Part shown: piece after piece, positions 1 through 8,363 of the stretch
Layout: each line of letters starts with the position of its first letter
How positions within the stretch are numbered: the first letter of the stretch is position 1
Source: Bacteroidota bacterium
GTDB taxonomy: Bacteria > Bacteroidota > Ignavibacteria > Tepidaquicellales > Tepidaquicellaceae
Assembly (NCBI GenBank): GCA_018266895.1
Contig: JAFDZQ010000017.1
Location: 26,992-90,991, forward strand
Direction: 5' to 3'
Length of the DNA: 64,000 nucleotides
Made by a program: the position numbers and the translations under genes
Notes under the pieces: model-generated
Database searches by the model: none
What the model saw: the letters and a program-made list of their open reading frames with translations, nothing else
What the model was told of the DNA's origin: nothing

Positions 1-366
1 TTTTGGCCAGGTATAAATGATGGTAAAAAATACGTAATGTCCAGAACGAGGAAAAAGTCGAATTGGAAAAACTCAGTATTCATAAAAAAAGTACCTGATA
101 TCAGGAAGCTCAAAAATTCGAAAGGTAACGACATTCAGGTTTGGGGCAGTAGTGAGCTCATTCACTTGTTATTGAAGAATGACCTTGTAGACGAACTCCG
201 GCTCAAAATTCACCCGTTAACTCTTGGTAAAGGAAAAAAGCTGTTCGGCAAGTGTGCGTACCCGGCAAAATTTATTTTAACAGAAAGTACTGTTACAACA
301 ACCGGAGTAATTTTAGCAAATTATAAAAGTGCCGGAAAAGTTAAGACAGGTAATGCTGGAGATTAA
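1..366 (+). CDS. RibD C-terminal/dihydrofolate-reductase-family protein, 5' end outside window
   Basis: The reading frame is open from base 1 (FWPGINDGKKYVMSRT...), so the gene starts upstream of the window and the ATG at 37 is internal. The visible 121 residues are the C-terminal part of the RibD_C/DHFR-like fold: the KYVMSRT strand, the WGSSELIHLLLKNDLVDELR segment that follows the nucleotide-binding glycine region, and the HPLTLGKGKKLF segment that is typical of this family. Members reduce pteridine- or pyrimidine-like substrates with NADPH, but the stand-alone bacterial paralogues mostly have no proven substrate. The protein is probably cytosolic. The family call is firm; the substrate is unknown. 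Confidence 0.8.
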   Translation, partial: FWPGINDGKKYVMSRTRKKSNWKNSVFIKKVPDIRKLKNSKGNDIQVWGSSELIHLLLKNDLVDELRLKIHPLTLGKGKKLFGKCAYPAKFILTESTVTTTGVILANYKSAGKVKTGNAGD

Positions 367-576
367 GATGCAAAACATGGGAGTGACTGGTTATTTTCAG
401 ATTTTAGTACTTGGTCTTAACAATACATTTACATTATGCGGGGTTTCGTGCTCCTCAGACCCGCTCGTATTAAATTTCGAGTCCAGTACAATTCAATTTT
501 AATAATTTAAATTTGATACCAAAAACTGTAATCAATTTACTCGATACTTAAGAAATAATTCAAACATTAAATTAAA

Positions 577-828
577 ATGAAAAGCAAAACAAAATTCACA
601 GCAATGTTTCTATATGCAATCTCCGCAATAACAATTAGTTGCAATCAACCCGGGTCAAAACAATCTGAATCAAAAAGCTCAGGTTTATCATCCGACTCTG
701 TTATTGCCTTAGCAGAGCAGGCATATGTATTACGATTTCATAAACTCCATTTATTATTTGGTATTCAAAAAAACAATCATTGTGTTCTGAAGGCGGAAAA
801 AGTGGAATTTATAAAATTTAGGAGTTAA
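577..828 (+). pseudogene. Short lipoprotein-like ORF, probable remnant of a longer gene
   Basis: An 83-residue ORF starts with a clear lipoprotein signal peptide ending in the lipobox ITISC (Cys22), followed by a Ser/Lys-rich linker and SDSVIALAEQAYV. That stretch resembles the start of the DUF1254 domain of exported proteins, where an Ala-Tyr-Val/Ile motif follows a similar helix. After AYV the sequence turns basic and hydrophobic without domain character and stops at 828, whereas DUF1254 proteins run to several hundred residues. The simplest reading is a gene truncated by deletion or frameshift, leaving the secretion signal. The DUF1254 link is a weak inference; the lipoprotein signal is seen directly. 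Confidence 0.4.
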
Positions 829-853
829 GATAAAAAAAATATTCTATTAATTT

Positions 854-860
854 AAGGAGG
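854..860 (+). promoter_or_regulatory. Strong Shine-Dalgarno site
   Basis: AAGGAGG lies 8 nt before the ATG at 869 and fixes the start of the aldo/keto reductase. Such a full SD is unusual in this window, where most starts have only A-rich leaders, and may reflect foreign origin of the gene. Confidence 0.75.
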
Positions 861-868
861 GTAATAAT

Positions 869-1816
869 ATGCAAAAACGTAAATTCGGAAACAGTGATTT
901 GCAGGTTTCACAATTAGGTCTGGGATGTATGGGAATGAGTGAATTTTATGGAAGTTATAATGATGAAGAATCGAACAAAGTTATACATTACGCTATTGAA
1001 AATGGTATTAACTTTTTTGATACTGCAGATATGTATGGTTCGGGAAAAAATGAAACATTAGTTGGAAAAGCCCTGAGTGGAGTAAGAGACAAAGTTGTAA
1101 TAGCAACAAAGTTTGGTATTTTAAGAGGTGAAGGCGGCTCGTTTATGGGTATTAACGGAAAACCTGAATATGTAAAACAATCGTGCGAGAAGAGCTTACA
1201 AAGATTAGGCATGGATCATATTGATTTATATTATCAGCATCGGGTTGACCCGAATACGCCTATTGAAGATACTGTTGGCGCTATGGCTGATTTAGTAAAA
1301 GAAGGTAAAGTCAGGTATCTTGGATTATCGGAGGCGTCAGAGGAAATTATCAGAAGAGCTCATAAAGTTCACCCAATTGCCGCGGTTCAAACCGAATATT
1401 CTTTATGGAGTAACGATTTAGAAGCTGTCATACCAGTTTGCAGAGAACTTGATATTGCCTTGGTTCCTTACAGTCCCTTAGGAAGAGGATTTTTATCCGG
1501 AAAGTTTAAGTCACTTGAAGATTTTGAAGAAAATGATTTCAGACGGTACAATCCCAGATTCAGTGCGGAAAATTTCAATAAGAATCTGGAAATTGTAAAA
1601 GTAGTGGAAGAAATTGCAAAATCAAAATCTGTTACTCCTTCACAAATTGCACTTGCCTGGGTCATATCAAAGGGTGACGATATGTTCCCTATCCCCGGCA
1701 CAAAAAGAATAAATTACCTGAAAGAAAATATTACTGCGATAGATATCAAACTTGAAAAAGATGAAATCGAACAGTTAGACAGTTTGTATAATTTGGTTTC
1801 AGGAAAGAGGTATTAA
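869..1816 (+). CDS. Aldo/keto reductase
   Basis: This 315-residue protein is a full-length TIM-barrel aldo/keto reductase that reduces aldehydes or ketones with NADPH in the cytosol. The catalytic tetrad is visible: Asp51 and Tyr56 in FDTADMYG, Lys81 in IATKFG and His124 in YYQHRVD. The N-terminal [13 protein letters not shown] and the C-terminal PGTKR cofactor loop are characteristic of the AKR13-type bacterial group. A strong SD sets the start. It is flanked by a gene remnant upstream and a MITE-like element 8 bp after its stop, so it looks like a single-gene insertion. The physiological substrate cannot be read from sequence. Confidence 0.93.
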   Translation: MQKRKFGNSDLQVSQLGLGCMGMSEFYGSYNDEESNKVIHYAIENGINFFDTADMYGSGKNETLVGKALSGVRDKVVIATKFGILRGEGGSFMGINGKPEYVKQSCEKSLQRLGMDHIDLYYQHRVDPNTPIEDTVGAMADLVKEGKVRYLGLSEASEEIIRRAHKVHPIAAVQTEYSLWSNDLEAVIPVCRELDIALVPYSPLGRGFLSGKFKSLEDFEENDFRRYNPRFSAENFNKNLEIVKVVEEIAKSKSVTPSQIALAWVISKGDDMFPIPGTKRINYLKENITAIDIKLEKDEIEQLDSLYNLVSGKRY

Positions 1817-1823
1817 TACACAA

Positions 1824-1972
1824 AGACTTCTGAATAACCCTTACTGTCATCCCCGCGAGCTTTTAGCGGGGATCCAATCAAAAAGAATTTTGAACTAAAA
1901 TGAAGCATTTTTGAATGGATTCCCGCTAGGAGCATGCGGGAATGACAAATTGTATTAGTTTTTCAGAAGTCT
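1824..1972. mobile_element. MITE-like element with long inverted repeats
   Basis: The 149-bp element is almost wholly palindromic. The left arm AGACTTCTGAATAAC is followed by TGTCATCCCCGC...AGCGGGGATCCA; the right arm read on the - strand gives AGACTTCTGAAAAAC followed by TGTCATTCCCGC...AGCGGGAATCCA. The 6-bp word TACACA flanks both sides (1817-1822 and 1974-1979), a candidate target-site duplication separated from the arms by one base. There is no ORF inside. A degenerate half copy lies at 5297-5371. The element is non-autonomous; its transposase is not in the window. Confidence 0.75.
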
Positions 1973-2002
1973 CTACACAGCGAAATAAAATTATCAACTA
2001 CA

Positions 2003-2596
2003 GTGACAAACAATTTAGACAAATTCAGAAAGGGATTTTTAGAAGCAAATACCTGGGCACAGAGGAAAGACGGTGTTCCTCTTTACCTACTTGACAACCT
2101 TTCGGATAAAGAACTTAAGATCGCAGAAGTTGATCTTATAAATGCTGCAGGTCTTAGTGACACCTGGCCAATCGTTGGACTTGGACACATCAAGTCAAAA
2201 GACTCACTTCCGGCTCTATATAAATTGCTCGAGAAGAGTAATGGAGCTATGAAGGTGACAATAGCTCATTCAATTTTTCAAATATCCCGGGACGAGAAAA
2301 TGAAAGAGATTGTCCTGGAGACAATTCCAAAGATCACAAACGAGGTTGAGCTCATAGATGTTCTGTATTATTTACCTGATTTCAAAGATAAGAGAGTTAC
2401 AGACTTGCACCACACATATCGAAATCATAAAGATTATTTAGTCGCTTATAATGCGACCCGATATCTTGGATTACCTACGGAGGAAGTAGTTGAAAAATTC
2501 AGAAACAAAGAAAACGGATATAAAAAAACTGCATCTAGCAGCACTTTTCAAAATGCGGGACAAAAATGGTGGCAGAAATTTTTCGGATCAAAATAA
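2003..2596 (+). CDS. HEAT-repeat-like protein
   Basis: This 197-residue soluble protein starts at GTG 2003, 30 bp beyond the MITE-like element. It is all-helical in appearance, with about three 30-residue helical pairs (around residues 60-150) carrying the DSLPALYKLLEKS and AMKVTIAHSIFQI type of pattern seen in HEAT/PBS-lyase-like scaffolds. There is no signal peptide, membrane segment or catalytic motif. HEAT proteins act as binding platforms; the partner here is unknown. The C-terminus ends in a short basic aromatic tail (WWQKFFGSK). Proteins of this kind are often annotated as hypothetical, and nothing nearby suggests a role. Confidence 0.6.
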   Translation: MTNNLDKFRKGFLEANTWAQRKDGVPLYLLDNLSDKELKIAEVDLINAAGLSDTWPIVGLGHIKSKDSLPALYKLLEKSNGAMKVTIAHSIFQISRDEKMKEIVLETIPKITNEVELIDVLYYLPDFKDKRVTDLHHTYRNHKDYLVAYNATRYLGLPTEEVVEKFRNKENGYKKTASSSTFQNAGQKWWQKFFGSK

Positions 2597-2700
2597 ACAT
2601 TAATCATAATTTGACATTTTAAATCTCCGAATTCAGCACTAAGAAATAAACTTTGACAAGCTAAAGATATAAAACATTGATAATTAAAACCAAACAATAT

Positions 2701-3954
2701 ATGAAGTTGACTAATCTATTACTTTCAATATTTATACTGCTAATCTTGTGTTCCTGGAACCAGGAAAACAAATACAAATTTTTTCTGCCTGCTGAATGGG
2801 AAACACAGTCAGGAGTTATTGTAGGAGGACTCGATGACAATGCTACTTTTGAACTTGCAACCCAGCTTAGTAAAGAAACACAAGTCTACAGCATTGTCAT
2901 AGATTCTTTAAAAGAAAAGTACATAAAGAAACTTTCTGATGCCGGAGCTAATACAGACAGCATTCATCTGATTGCCTCGTCAACAGATTTTAACTATGCC
3001 GAAAGAGATGGTATGTTGTTTATGAAAAATGAAAACGGACAAAAGCAGTTAGTAAATTTCGCATGGAATTGTTATGGATGGTATTTTGAACCCGTTTACA
3101 GGAATTATATTGAGAAAGATAAACAAACGAGGGAATTATATACTAAACTCCATATCAATACTTTTAAATATCCAGTAATTTCATCTTCAATGGTTAATGA
3201 AGGTGGAGCTATTGAAACAAATGGCAAAGGAACCATCTTACAGGTAGAGTCGGTGAATATGCAGCGTAATCCGGGCATGACAAAAGAAGCACAGGAAACA
3301 GAATTGAAAAAAATACTCAATGTAAATAAAATAATCTGGTTAAAAGAAGGTGCAGCAGAAGACCCCTTTGGATGGGGAACATTGATAGTGAATAATTATT
3401 TCGGAATTGGTGTAAAGGGTCACATTGATGAGTTTTGTCGTTTCGTAAATGAAAACACTATTTTAATTTCTTTTCCTGATTCAGCAGAAGCAGAACATGA
3501 CCCCATAAAAAAAATCAACCTGGAGCGAATGAAAGTAAATTACGACATATTAAAAAATGCTACCGACCAGAATGGAAAGTCATTCAACATTGTAAAAATG
3601 CCCGTGCCTGATATTGATTATATGACTTTTGCATTGGATACAGTCAGTAAAAATGATGAAATAAAATTTCTTTCACAACAAATTCTCTTTGAACAAAAAA
3701 ACTTTTCAGTTGGTGACACTGTTCACTTTGTGCCTTCAAGCAGTTATCTGAATTTTTTAATTACAAATAAAACAGTATACCAAGCTAAATACTGGACAAA
3801 AGGAATGCCGGAAACTGTAAAAGCTAAAGACGAAAAGGCAAAGCAAATATTGAAAAAATATTTCCCGGACAAAAATATTTATCAGATAAATACTGCGGAA
3901 ACTAATCATAATGGTGGCGGGCTTCATTGCTGGAGTATGCAGATTCCAAAATAG
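2701..3954 (+). CDS. Agmatine deiminase / peptidylarginine deiminase family protein, exported
   Basis: The start chosen is ATG 2701, giving 417 residues and a signal peptide (MKLTNLLLSIFILLILCSW); a TTG 24 bp upstream would spoil the signal. The rest is a PAD_porph (GME-superfamily) fold: PAEWETQSGVIVGG near the N-terminus, NEGGAIETNGKGT, then GVKGHIDEFCRF with the catalytic His/Asp region, and HNGGGLHCWSMQIP at the C-terminus with the nucleophilic Cys. Family members hydrolyse guanidino groups of agmatine or peptidyl-arginine, giving a carbamoyl product and ammonia. Export suggests use of extracellular arginine derivatives or peptides rather than polyamine synthesis. No putrescine pathway partner is adjacent. 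Confidence 0.88.
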   Translation: MKLTNLLLSIFILLILCSWNQENKYKFFLPAEWETQSGVIVGGLDDNATFELATQLSKETQVYSIVIDSLKEKYIKKLSDAGANTDSIHLIASSTDFNYAERDGMLFMKNENGQKQLVNFAWNCYGWYFEPVYRNYIEKDKQTRELYTKLHINTFKYPVISSSMVNEGGAIETNGKGTILQVESVNMQRNPGMTKEAQETELKKILNVNKIIWLKEGAAEDPFGWGTLIVNNYFGIGVKGHIDEFCRFVNENTILISFPDSAEAEHDPIKKINLERMKVNYDILKNATDQNGKSFNIVKMPVPDIDYMTFALDTVSKNDEIKFLSQQILFEQKNFSVGDTVHFVPSSSYLNFLITNKTVYQAKYWTKGMPETVKAKDEKAKQILKKYFPDKNIYQINTAETNHNGGGLHCWSMQIPK

Positions 3955-4083
3955 GTTTTAAAATTCAATTCCGCGATTATAATTCATCTTGAACAACATG
4001 CATGTTAAATTCAAACAGTTTTTTTACTGCATAAAATATAACGGCACATAACAAGGACTTAAAAAAATTAACTAACTAAGAAT

Positions 4084-4662
4084 ATGAATCCAAAAGCTGA
4101 CTGGTTTTTTAATAGAGCAACAAAATGGAAGGACGAATATTCTGAGTTGAGAAAGATTATTCTGGACTGCGGACTAACAGAAGAGTTGAAATGGGGTTGT
4201 CCTTGCTATACAGTTGGAAAAAGTAATATAGTAGTAATACACGGCTTTAAAGAATACTGTGCTTTGCTTTTTATGAAAGGGGCTTTACTGAAAGACCCGG
4301 AAGGAATTTTAATTCAGCAAACAGAAAATGTGCAGTCAGCAAGACAAATCCGGTTCGATAATATTCAACAAATATTGAAATGCAAATCAACTATAAAAGC
4401 ATACATAAAAGAAGCCGTTGCAATTGACAAAGCAGGTTTAAAAGTGGAATTAAAAAAGACAGATGATTATAAAATACCTGCTGAATTTCAATCCGTTTTA
4501 AATGACATGCCTGAATTACAAACAGCATTTAAAGCATTGACACCGGGACGACAAAGAGGGTACCTGCTCTTTTTTTCTGCACCAAAAAAAGTTAAGACAA
4601 GAGAATTGAGAATTGAAAAGCATTTGCAAAAAATACTTGATGGAAATGGGTTAGACGACTGA
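4084..4662 (+). CDS. YdeI/OmpD-associated family protein (DUF1801 + YdeI C-terminal region)
   Basis: This 192-residue protein has an N-terminal DUF1801 domain (residues about 15-115: LTEELKWGCPCYTV, KEYCALLFMKGALLKDP) and the C-terminal YdeI-type helical region ending APKKVKTRELRIEKHLQKIL, which defines the bacterial YdeI-like family. Length matches the family. DUF1801 has a double-wing fold related to frataxin-like iron-binding proteins, but function is not settled. It is cytosolic, with no membrane segment. Two more DUF1801 proteins occur at 7.1 and 8.5 kb, so this domain is over-represented locally. It begins 129 bp after the deiminase-like gene and 63 bp before a cupin gene. Confidence 0.85.
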   Translation: MNPKADWFFNRATKWKDEYSELRKIILDCGLTEELKWGCPCYTVGKSNIVVIHGFKEYCALLFMKGALLKDPEGILIQQTENVQSARQIRFDNIQQILKCKSTIKAYIKEAVAIDKAGLKVELKKTDDYKIPAEFQSVLNDMPELQTAFKALTPGRQRGYLLFFSAPKKVKTRELRIEKHLQKILDGNGLDD

Positions 4663-4725
4663 CAGGGATAATTCATAAGACAAATAAATAATAATAATAC
4701 AAAAGCACAAATTAATTACAATAAA

Positions 4726-5289
4726 ATGAAACGGGGATCATTTATATTATCGGCACTTGCACTCTTTCCATTGAGTATATTTGCTAAAATTAAAACCAGC
4801 ATATTTATGAGAACAGATAAGGGATTTAAAGTAAGTGCGGGTGAAGCCAGATTTGGCGAACACTATAAAATGAAAGGTGTTACACTCAACACTTTAGATA
4901 TCAAAATTTCCGGTATTGACACTGAAAATGATTTAGCTGTGTTTGAGCAAACCGGACTTACTCCAAACGGAGGACCTCCATTGCATATTCATCCTTTCCA
5001 GGACGAATGGTTTTATATAATTGAAGGAGAATATCTTTTTCAGGTTGGTGAGGACAAATATCAAATGAAATCCGGCGACACAATTTTTCTTCCAAGAAAT
5101 GTGCAACATGCTTTCGTGCAGTTGACAGAAAAAGGAAAGATGATAGTTTCTTATTTACCTGCTGGAAAGATGGAAGCATTTTTTAAGGTCACGGACAAAT
5201 GGACTTCTCCGCCTGACAAAGAAGAAATTGCAAAAGTTTTTGCAGACCATGATATGAAGGTTGTCGGAGCACCATTAAAAGTTGATTAA
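4726..5289 (+). CDS. Cupin-domain protein with N-terminal signal-like segment
   Basis: This 187-residue protein has a hydrophobic N-terminal segment (residues 5-22) that looks like a signal peptide, then a conserved single cupin domain. Cupin motif 1 is HIHPFQDEWFYIIEGE with the two His and Glu metal ligands, followed by GD..FLPRNVQHAF as motif 2 with the last His. Such proteins bind one divalent metal and serve as isomerases, dioxygenases or sensors. The C-terminal part (FFKVTDKWTSPPDKEEIAKVF) matches cupins often annotated as quercetin-dioxygenase-like. The metal-binding core is complete, so it is probably an active enzyme or binding protein of unknown substrate. Confidence 0.85.
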   Translation: MKRGSFILSALALFPLSIFAKIKTSIFMRTDKGFKVSAGEARFGEHYKMKGVTLNTLDIKISGIDTENDLAVFEQTGLTPNGGPPLHIHPFQDEWFYIIEGEYLFQVGEDKYQMKSGDTIFLPRNVQHAFVQLTEKGKMIVSYLPAGKMEAFFKVTDKWTSPPDKEEIAKVFADHDMKVVGAPLKVD

Positions 5290-5296
5290 CTGATAA

Positions 5297-5371
5297 AGAC
5301 TTCATAAAAAACCATTACTTTGATTCCCGCCAGCCTTGCCCCGGGGTAAGCGTGCTTTTAACGGGGATCCA
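5297..5371. repeat. Degenerate half copy of the MITE-like repeat
   Basis: AGACTTCATAAAAAACCATTAC and GATTCCCGCC...GCTTTTAACGGGGATCCA parallel the left arm of the element at 1824-1972 in order and spacing, with an extra internal GCCTTGCCCCGGGGTAAG. The right arm is missing, which suggests decay or replacement by the different repeat that follows at 5412. Confidence 0.6.
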
Positions 5372-5411
5372 AGCAGTCGGACAGATAGTTTTGTGATTAA
5401 AGGAAGTACAG

Positions 5412-5435
5412 CCCTTCGACTATGCTCAGGACAGG
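5412..5435. repeat. Interspersed GC-richer repeat fragment
   Basis: CCCTTCGAC followed by a TATGCTCAGG core and ACAGG is close to the CCCTTCGACAAGCTCAGGG short repeat scattered in many bacterial genomes. It follows the half MITE directly, so this 280-bp spacer between the cupin and dioxygenase genes is a patchwork of repeat debris. Only one copy is in the window. Confidence 0.45.
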
Positions 5436-5605
5436 TTAGCCGGATGAACATTTAAACTGAAAAAATATGTACATCGCAAATCAGCAAAACGATATGCTCA
5501 ACTTTTAATGACAGTACTAACTCAAACATTTTCTAATAAAATCAACAGTTAAAACCAAACATTAGTTATATGAAAGTTCAACTCACATTAAAGATAAGAC
5601 TAATA

Positions 5606-6820
5606 ATGAAACGACTAAACCAACTCGTACTTTTTTTTCTCATTATTAATGCTTTGACAGGCTGTAATGGTCAGACCAAAAACAATCATCAATCTGCTGA
5701 TACTACGACAGACACTAAAAAACTTACAGGTGGCGGATGTGATGGTTGCGAACTTATGTTTATTGGAATGCCGGCAAATTTAAAATCTGCGGATACAAGT
5801 GCTGGCTGGACTGAGAATGGGCAAAAACTTTTAGTTACGGGGACTGTTTACAAAATTGACGGGAAAACTCCTGCTCCAAATATTGTAATTTATTACTGGC
5901 AAACTGATCACAACGGTTACTATTCACCTGGAAAAGGAATGAATGAAGAAGCCAAACGGCACGGACACATTCGCGGCTGGGTAAAGACTGACGAAAAAGG
6001 CAAGTACTCAATTTACACTATAAGACCTGCACCCTATCCAAATGAAAGTATTCCTGCACACATTCATACTTCAATTAAAGAGCCAGACATTGACAATGAA
6101 TATTATATTGACGAGTTTGTTTTTGACGATGACAGACTTTTAACAGTCGAGAAAAGAAAAGCGCTTGAAAATCGCGGCGGAAGCGGGATTTTGAGAGTTT
6201 TGATTTCTGACGATTTACAAATAGCCGAACACAATATAATTTTAGGCCTTAATATTCCAGACTATCCGGAAACAAACAAAACAGAAAAGCAATCAGGACT
6301 TGAAATTGGAGAAGACAATCCTTCGTTTATTCCTTATCATGCATTTGGACCTGACAAAGGAACAAGAACTTGTCCGGTTTGTAAATATGGACGCTATCAT
6401 GGTATCGTTTATTTTGTTGGTAATAATCCCAATTGGGACGACATTAAAAAGTGGCTGACTTTTTTAGAGCAGCAAAGCGCAGCCCGAAGTAAATATCTTA
6501 AAGCATATTTTGTTTACGGAAATGAAAAGGATTACAACAAAGACACTCGACAAAAAGAATTGGAAAATACCGGCCTTGAACTCAACTTAAATAATATTGC
6601 TTTGACATTTGTCCCTTCTATGACGGATACTGAAAGTGAAGTAAATCTCAACAAAATAAATCCGAATATTGAAAACACTTTTGTAATTTACAGACACAGA
6701 ACAATAATTGACAAATTTATTGATTTGAAACCTACTGAAGAAAATTTCAGAATAATATCAAATACAATTGACAAAACAAAAAGTGAATATTTTAACTTGC
6801 AAGAACCAGATCACGAATAA
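5606..6820 (+). CDS. Lipoprotein fusion: intradiol-dioxygenase-like domain plus thioredoxin-like domain
   Basis: ATG 5606 gives 404 residues and a clean lipoprotein signal (lipobox ALTGC, Cys20); the upstream ATG at 5570 adds 12 unlikely residues. Residues about 45-215 match the intradiol ring-cleavage dioxygenase fold: VTGTVYKIDGKTPAPN, a Tyr-rich YYW..NGYYSPG strand, HGHIRGWVKTD, and PAHIH (His152, His154), which with Tyr144 or a nearby Tyr would bind Fe(III). Residues about 235-400 resemble a thioredoxin-like fold with TCPVCKYG at 255-262. The enzyme would sit on the membrane facing the periplasm. Such lipid-anchored dioxygenases have no agreed substrate, and no aromatic degradation genes are adjacent. 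Confidence 0.8.
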   Translation: MKRLNQLVLFFLIINALTGCNGQTKNNHQSADTTTDTKKLTGGGCDGCELMFIGMPANLKSADTSAGWTENGQKLLVTGTVYKIDGKTPAPNIVIYYWQTDHNGYYSPGKGMNEEAKRHGHIRGWVKTDEKGKYSIYTIRPAPYPNESIPAHIHTSIKEPDIDNEYYIDEFVFDDDRLLTVEKRKALENRGGSGILRVLISDDLQIAEHNIILGLNIPDYPETNKTEKQSGLEIGEDNPSFIPYHAFGPDKGTRTCPVCKYGRYHGIVYFVGNNPNWDDIKKWLTFLEQQSAARSKYLKAYFVYGNEKDYNKDTRQKELENTGLELNLNNIALTFVPSMTDTESEVNLNKINPNIENTFVIYRHRTIIDKFIDLKPTEENFRIISNTIDKTKSEYFNLQEPDHE

Positions 6821-7107
6821 CAAGAAGGGTTGCTAAATTATAACAACACCGCTGAGGACGGCAAGGCAGCTGCTGGCATAAGATTAAACGATATTTTAAA
6901 AAGGGGGCATTGACGGTAACTCATTTTTAGGAAAATAGTGATGGATGTCTAAGCTCTAACATTGGATTTCAGAATGTGAGTGTCGTGCTAAGGTAATGCT
7001 TTTAGTTTCTGTTTAGCATTAGTGAAGTCTGACAAAGAAATGTTTCATTTTTTCCATCTTAAGCAAACCCAGAAATTTTAAAACTATTTTTTAACGAATA
7101 CTAAAAT
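6821..7107. other. Non-coding spacer with small hairpins
   Basis: No ORF is supported here. It holds an imperfect palindrome GGCAGCTGCTGGC near 6865-6877 and a 7-bp stem TAATGCT (6994-7000) / AGCATTA (7015-7021). Neither is followed by a T-run, so neither is a convincing terminator. The GC content of 6840-6890 is higher than the surroundings. An integron attC was considered but the core-site consensus is not met. Confidence 0.35.
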
Positions 7108-7464
7108 ATGAATAAAAAAATAAAAACAGTTGATGATTATATTTCATATTTTCCGTCAGAAACAAAGACAAAGCTTCAAATTATTCGTCAGATCATTAAA
7201 GACACTGCGCCTGAAGCAATTGAAAGCATCTCATACGGAATGCCTGCATACAAGATAAATAAAAAACCGTTGGTATACTATGGCGGCTTTGCAAAACATA
7301 TAGGGTTTTACGCAACACCAACAGGACACGAAAAATTTAAGAATCAATTGTCAGTTTACAAACAAGGAAAAGGATCTGTTCAGTTTCCACTTGATCAGCC
7401 ATTACCGGTTGCTCTGATTAAAGATATTATAAAATTCAGATTAAAAGAAAATAATAAAATATGA
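7108..7464 (+). CDS. DUF1801 protein, YdhG-like
   Basis: This 118-residue cytosolic protein is a compact single DUF1801 domain: TVDDYISYFP at the N-terminus, PEAIESISYGMPAYKINKKPLVYYGGFAKHIGFY in the core and the C-terminal helix KDIIKFRLKENNKI. Bacillus YdhG/Fra, a frataxin-like iron chaperone, belongs to this family, so iron handling is one possibility, but the acidic iron-binding surface cannot be confirmed by reading. The stop codon overlaps the start of the SRPBCC gene by 4 bp (ATGA), so the two are translationally coupled. Confidence 0.85.
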   Translation: MNKKIKTVDDYISYFPSETKTKLQIIRQIIKDTAPEAIESISYGMPAYKINKKPLVYYGGFAKHIGFYATPTGHEKFKNQLSVYKQGKGSVQFPLDQPLPVALIKDIIKFRLKENNKI

Positions 7465-7877
7465 AAACAGAAAAAATAACGGTACAAGCAATAATTGCAG
7501 CAGACAAAAAAAAAGTTTGGGAGTATTACACAAATCCCGTTCACATAACAAAATGGAACTTTGCCTCAGACGACTGGGAATGTCCGGCAGCAAGCAATGA
7601 TATGCGAACCGGCGGAAAATACTCAGCACGGATGGAAGCAAAAGACGGAAGTTTTGGTTTTGACTTTGAAGCCATTTATGATGAAATCATTGAAGGTGAA
7701 ATATTTAATTACACAATGGGAGACGGCAGAAAGGCAGCAGTAATCTTCAACGACCTTGGCAACAAAACCGAAGTGAGTGTAACCTTTGACACTGAGACAG
7801 AAAATTCTGCTGAAATGCAGCGGGACGGCTGGCAGGCAATACTCAATAACTTTAAAAAATATTCAGAAGCAAATTGA
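7461..7877 (+). CDS. SRPBCC (AHSA1/START-like) protein
   Basis: This 138-residue protein is a typical bacterial AHSA1-type SRPBCC domain: an N-terminal strand with KKVWEYYTNPVHITKWNFASDDW, then GGKYSARMEAKDGSFGFDFEAIYDEI, and the long C-terminal helix QRDGWQAILNNFKKY. The fold forms a deep hydrophobic pocket for small lipophilic ligands. It overlaps the DUF1801 gene by 4 bp, and AHSA1-DUF1801-DinB clusters of this sort are common in Bacteroidota, so the genes may share a so-far unknown detoxification or stress role. Function cannot be assigned more closely. Confidence 0.88.
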   Translation: MKTEKITVQAIIAADKKKVWEYYTNPVHITKWNFASDDWECPAASNDMRTGGKYSARMEAKDGSFGFDFEAIYDEIIEGEIFNYTMGDGRKAAVIFNDLGNKTEVSVTFDTETENSAEMQRDGWQAILNNFKKYSEAN

Positions 7878-7902
7878 CGGAGAAATTAAATCAGATAAAT
7901 AA

Positions 7903-8358
7903 ATGAATAAATTGGAAAAGCTTTTAACCCAACTTGAAACTAATATTTCAAAATTTAATAAGACAAATCAAAAGATTTCAAAGTCAAATGTTGGCTGGCA
8001 TATTGAACATACATTACTGGCATTAACAAGAATTACAGATTCTTTAACAAACTCAACCGCTCAGGACTACAGATGGAAGTTTAATTTCATCCGAATTGCA
8101 GTATTTACAATGAAAAAGATCCCTAGAGGAAAAGCGAAATCTCCTGAAGTAGTCCAGCCAAAAGGAAATTATAATATTGAAAGTTTGACAAAACATTTGT
8201 CAAATACAAAAGCAAGAATTGAAGAGCTAAAGACAATGGATAAAAATAAATATTTTGATCACCCTGTGTTCGGTCATCTCAAATTAAAACAAACTATAAA
8301 TTTTCTTGAAATTCATACCAAACATCATTTAGAAATAATAAATGACATACAAAAATAG
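7903..8358 (+). CDS. DinB-like / DUF1569 four-helix protein
   Basis: This 151-residue protein begins 25 bp after the SRPBCC gene and likely belongs to the same transcript. The layout is a DinB-superfamily four-helix bundle: VGWHIEHTLLAL in the first half supplies one His site, and the C-terminal FLEIHTKHHLEII supplies the two further His residues of the metal triad. The region DHPVFGHLKLKQ before the last helix is characteristic of DUF1569. DinB-like proteins are metal-binding thiol-transferase or hydrolase scaffolds; the bacillithiol S-transferase is one known example. The substrate here is unknown. Confidence 0.8.
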   Translation: MNKLEKLLTQLETNISKFNKTNQKISKSNVGWHIEHTLLALTRITDSLTNSTAQDYRWKFNFIRIAVFTMKKIPRGKAKSPEVVQPKGNYNIESLTKHLSNTKARIEELKTMDKNKYFDHPVFGHLKLKQTINFLEIHTKHHLEIINDIQK

Positions 8359-8363
8359 TATAA

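Noticed and set aside
6821..7107. Possible integron attC in the spacer before the YdhG-like gene
   Set aside because: Stems exist, but RYYYAAC/GTTRRRY core sites are not met and no integrase is in the window.
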